From JAGDXO01 sp964541025 (GTDB lineage Archaea > Thermoplasmatota > Thermoplasmata > Thermoplasmatales > GCA-001856825), in contig CAZIOW010000041.1 of the NCBI GenBank assembly GCA_964541025.1, forward strand, positions 1 to 7,366: DNA of 7,366 bases, written 5' to 3'. The notes below the pieces were generated by a model that searched no databases, was not told the origin of the DNA, and saw only the letters and a list, made by a program, of their open reading frames with translations. A program made the position numbers and the translations under genes. How positions within the stretch are numbered: position 1 is the stretch's first letter; each line of letters begins with the position of its first letter. Of this stretch, positions 6,301 to 7,366 are shown piece by piece.

Positions 6301-6412
6301 AACACAGGCATCAGAATCTGAAGAAGATGGGGATTACACAAAAGAATGGGATATTTCTGATATGAATATCAAGATCTCAATCAGGAGATTAGATCAAAAG
6401 GCACCAGAATGA
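3350..6412 (+). CDS. ileS: Isoleucyl-tRNA synthetase, archaeal/eukaryotic type
   Basis: This 1020-aa class I synthetase attaches isoleucine to tRNA-Ile in the cytoplasm. The signature HIGH is at 55-58 (PTANGPPHIGHAE) and KMSKS at 587-591. GWDCHGLPVE (85-94) and DQTRGWFYS (549-557) complete the Rossmann catalytic core. The CP1 editing domain, which removes misattached valine, has WTTTPWTLPAN (223-233) and DGSGIVHIAPAFGADDY (309-325). CxxC pairs at 183-186, 386-389 and 497-500 suggest zinc knuckles. The anticodon-binding helical domain contains WYLRLSRDKFW (709-719) and is followed by a long C-terminal domain. Length fits the family. The start is GTG; the nearest GGAG is 15 nt upstream, too far for a normal SD, so leaderless initiation is likely. 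The gene is transcribed away from the ribosomal operon. Its last 32 bp overlap the oppositely oriented NMD3 gene. Confidence 0.97.
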   Translation: MLDEVPQKFDLLLIEKEVSEKWKEENIIQKSFEINKGKPRFSFLEGPPTANGPPHIGHAETRAMKDLFLRYKTMRGFFINPRIAGWDCHGLPVEIEVEKSLKIKNKREIEEMGIEKFNKLCKESVFKYVKEWEDVSQRLGYWVDYRNAYITMKDEYIESEWWALKELYKKGLLFKDFRISPYCPRCGTTLSSHEVAQGYREIDDYSIYVKFKIKGRDEYFLVWTTTPWTLPANTFLAVNPDFNYILMEYKGEKLWVVEERAGHIAKDFSVLERKKGADLIGMEYEQLIPYLHINKGLYVVGGKFVTKEDGSGIVHIAPAFGADDYKVLKEEKGELYLTVNEEGKITLESPWKGMDTQQASEEILKYLHDEGKLLKREKAKHTYPFCWRCDTRLIYYPIESWYIGVSKKRDEVIEYNKRINWKPEHIRDGRFGNFLEEGKDWAISRNRYWGTPLPVWTCRNGHVFVAGSKEELLERATSVPENFELHKPYVDEIKVKCEECGEIMEREPYPIDTWFDSGSAFYAQYHYPFENKELFSDNFPVDFISEAIDQTRGWFYSLHVISSLLFNSNSYKNVVVMEFVLNSKGEKMSKSKGDVVNPIQIVNKIGTDSLRLFFFQGPPWKPKRFSNEIAEEYSRKLLGTIYNSYLLFSTNARLDRWTPKEEKIYDKLDQWIYSRTNEAVEKANNFMDSYEPHRALEEIENLAMDLSQWYLRLSRDKFWNEDVTEEKKSSYFVTYYALTNILKMLAPFAPYFSDYLYGKISGEESVHLTSYPIPAEYDTELIKEMNEVKEIVETGRRIRQLNGITLRRPVKSIIVADNRYSDTVNKFAQLILKELNAKELSVDSKDKYFRTVYKLNKKIAGKEFGRDMIKIEEMLSDDSIQKQISREGYAVIMGKTIGKEMMIEDKILDDKFITDPESKIPLFISKEIDRELYLEGLAREIIRRIQSMRKEANLEYTDKIKLKIDGDPALVEAFKFFRKNILEATQASESEEDGDYTKEWDISDMNIKISIRRLDQKAPE

Positions 6413-7366
6413 GATCATCATCTATTCTCGCCACAAAGAATTTTTTTCTATTATTCTTATCAGATATTGCCTTTTCCTTATTATCATAAGGATCCAGGAC
6501 GTAGACAGTATCGCCTTCCCTGTAGAGGAATGTAGCCTCCTTTATATTCTCTTTTCTCTCAACAAGCTGAAAATCAGAAATATCTGCAATTTTCTTTCTT
6601 ACTATCTTTTCATTAAATAAACTGTGAAGGATGACATCATTGCTTCTAATCTTTTCTACCATGAATATTTCTCCTCTCACTTTCAAAAGATCGCCTTCAT
6701 GGAACGTAGGAATCCTGATTGAAACAGTAATTCGATAGAGATCCTGACCTTCTTTCCTTCCAACCAGATGAGATGTTTCCGTATACGTTCCCCCAAACTC
6801 CTCAATGAGCCTCTTTCCCATGTTTCTCGTATACTGCTTATCTGAAATTAGCAAATCATATCCTTCCCTTCTCTTGTCACTCCTTGTGATGAATATATCC
6901 CTTGACTTAGCTTCGTCAATCATCTTAATGGAAAATAAAAGCGCATCCTCCAAATCCTTCTCCGTACCACCTCTTAGCTGAAGTATCGCCTCATAATAAT
7001 TTCCCCTCCTTAGGGTGCAAGTTGGACATGAAGACAGGGACATTCTGATAAAAAATTGTCCATTCATCTTCCTTCTCTCATTGTTAACATAAAAGATACC
7101 TTCATACTCCACTTTCCTATTGTAAGGATCTCCTGAGAATGAATAGTGGACATCCTCAATCTTCATATTCTTTCCTATATGCAAATCTGCAATCTCCTTC
7201 TCGCTAATGGGGGCCATCCATTTATCAATGAATAATGCACCGCAATGAGGGCATTTCTTTACCTTCAGATTATCCACTGTAAGAGTATCCCTTCTTTCAG
7301 TCTTGCAGTCGTCGCATATTGAATCTATGTTGTCAGTCTCCTTTCCACATATAATACATTTCGTAA
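6381..7366 (-). CDS. nmd3: NMD3 homologue, large-subunit biogenesis factor (5' end cut by the window)
   Basis: The visible part has 327 residues, and the frame is open to the right edge. Eukaryotic NMD3 is the export adaptor of the 60S subunit. Archaeal homologues are thought to act in late large-subunit assembly. Four CxxC pairs of the N-terminal zinc region are seen (visible numbering): C3-x2-C6, C17-x2-C20, C38-PH-C41 and C113-PT-C116. The last sits in the family segment CPTCTLRRGNYYEAILQLRG. A central alpha/beta region and C-terminal beta-rich domains follow (FHEGDLLKVRG ... FLYREGDTVYVLDPYD). The GTG at 7277 is not the start, because the first two cysteine pairs lie upstream of it in frame. 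The first complete codon is at 7364, so probably only one or a few residues are missing. The 3' end overlaps ileS by 32 bp, tail to tail. Confidence 0.92.
   Translation of the reverse strand, partial: TKCIICGKETDNIDSICDDCKTERRDTLTVDNLKVKKCPHCGALFIDKWMAPISEKEIADLHIGKNMKIEDVHYSFSGDPYNRKVEYEGIFYVNNERRKMNGQFFIRMSLSSCPTCTLRRGNYYEAILQLRGGTEKDLEDALLFSIKMIDEAKSRDIFITRSDKRREGYDLLISDKQYTRNMGKRLIEEFGGTYTETSHLVGRKEGQDLYRITVSIRIPTFHEGDLLKVRGEIFMVEKIRSNDVILHSLFNEKIVRKKIADISDFQLVERKENIKEATFLYREGDTVYVLDPYDNKEKAISDKNNRKKFFVARIDDDLILVPFDLIS
6441..6447 (+). terminator. Candidate T-tract terminator of ileS
   Basis: T7 begins 28 bases after the ileS stop and is followed by CTATTATTC, a typical archaeal T-rich termination tract on the plus strand. 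It lies within the antisense NMD3 coding region, where it encodes a Lys-Lys-Phe-Phe stretch, so amino acid needs could also explain it. Confidence 0.45.

Noticed and set aside
7275..7277. GTG as the NMD3 start
   Set aside because: The frame stays open to the window edge, and the two first CxxC pairs of NMD3 lie upstream of it.
1..7366. Insertion sequence, integrase or defence-gene cluster
   Set aside because: All well supported genes are housekeeping genes in tight archaeal order; no transposase motif, terminal inverted repeats or target duplications are visible.

Overview
The window is archaeal and codes for core information processing and protein homeostasis. Archaeal-type genes (L44e, S27e, aIF2-alpha, Nop10, NMD3, a PAC2 proteasome-assembly protein and an archaeal/eukaryotic-type IleRS) lie head to tail with stop/start overlaps. 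The low GC, the heavy use of AGA/AGG for Arg and ATA for Ile, and the non-ATG starts suggest a Thermoplasmatales-like euryarchaeon (Thermoplasma/Ferroplasma/Cuniculiplasma relatives). That placement is an inference from style and gene order, with moderate confidence.

Layout. Positions 1-372 are AT-rich with no supportable gene, only short repeats and palindromes. Positions 373-3243, all on the minus strand, form one compact operon read from right to left: rpl44e, rps27e, aIF2-alpha, nop10 (53 aa), a COG2047/PAC2 protein, and finally a Cas4/RecB-like nuclease. The nuclease is broken between two reading frames inside its membrane segment. Positions 3244-3349 are a 106-bp divergent promoter region. 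It holds an alternating GCATTT/AAATGC palindromic array that brackets the best TATA-like box for the rpl44e operon. Positions 3350-6412 (plus strand) encode isoleucyl-tRNA synthetase. Positions 6381-7366 (minus strand) encode NMD3, whose 3' end overlaps that of ileS by 32 bp and whose first codon(s) lie just outside the window.

How the genes fit together. L44e and S27e are ribosomal proteins of the two subunits. aIF2-alpha helps deliver initiator tRNA. Nop10 is part of the H/ACA pseudouridylation RNP that modifies rRNA. NMD3 is a 60S-type subunit biogenesis/export-adaptor homologue. IleRS charges tRNA-Ile. PAC2 links the cluster to the proteasome. The cluster is a known kind of archaeal housekeeping neighbourhood.

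I do not see a clearly new multi-gene system. The most interesting object is the operon-terminal, membrane-anchored Cas4-like nuclease. All its signature residues are present, but they are split between two frames. It has no CRISPR array or other cas genes nearby in this window.
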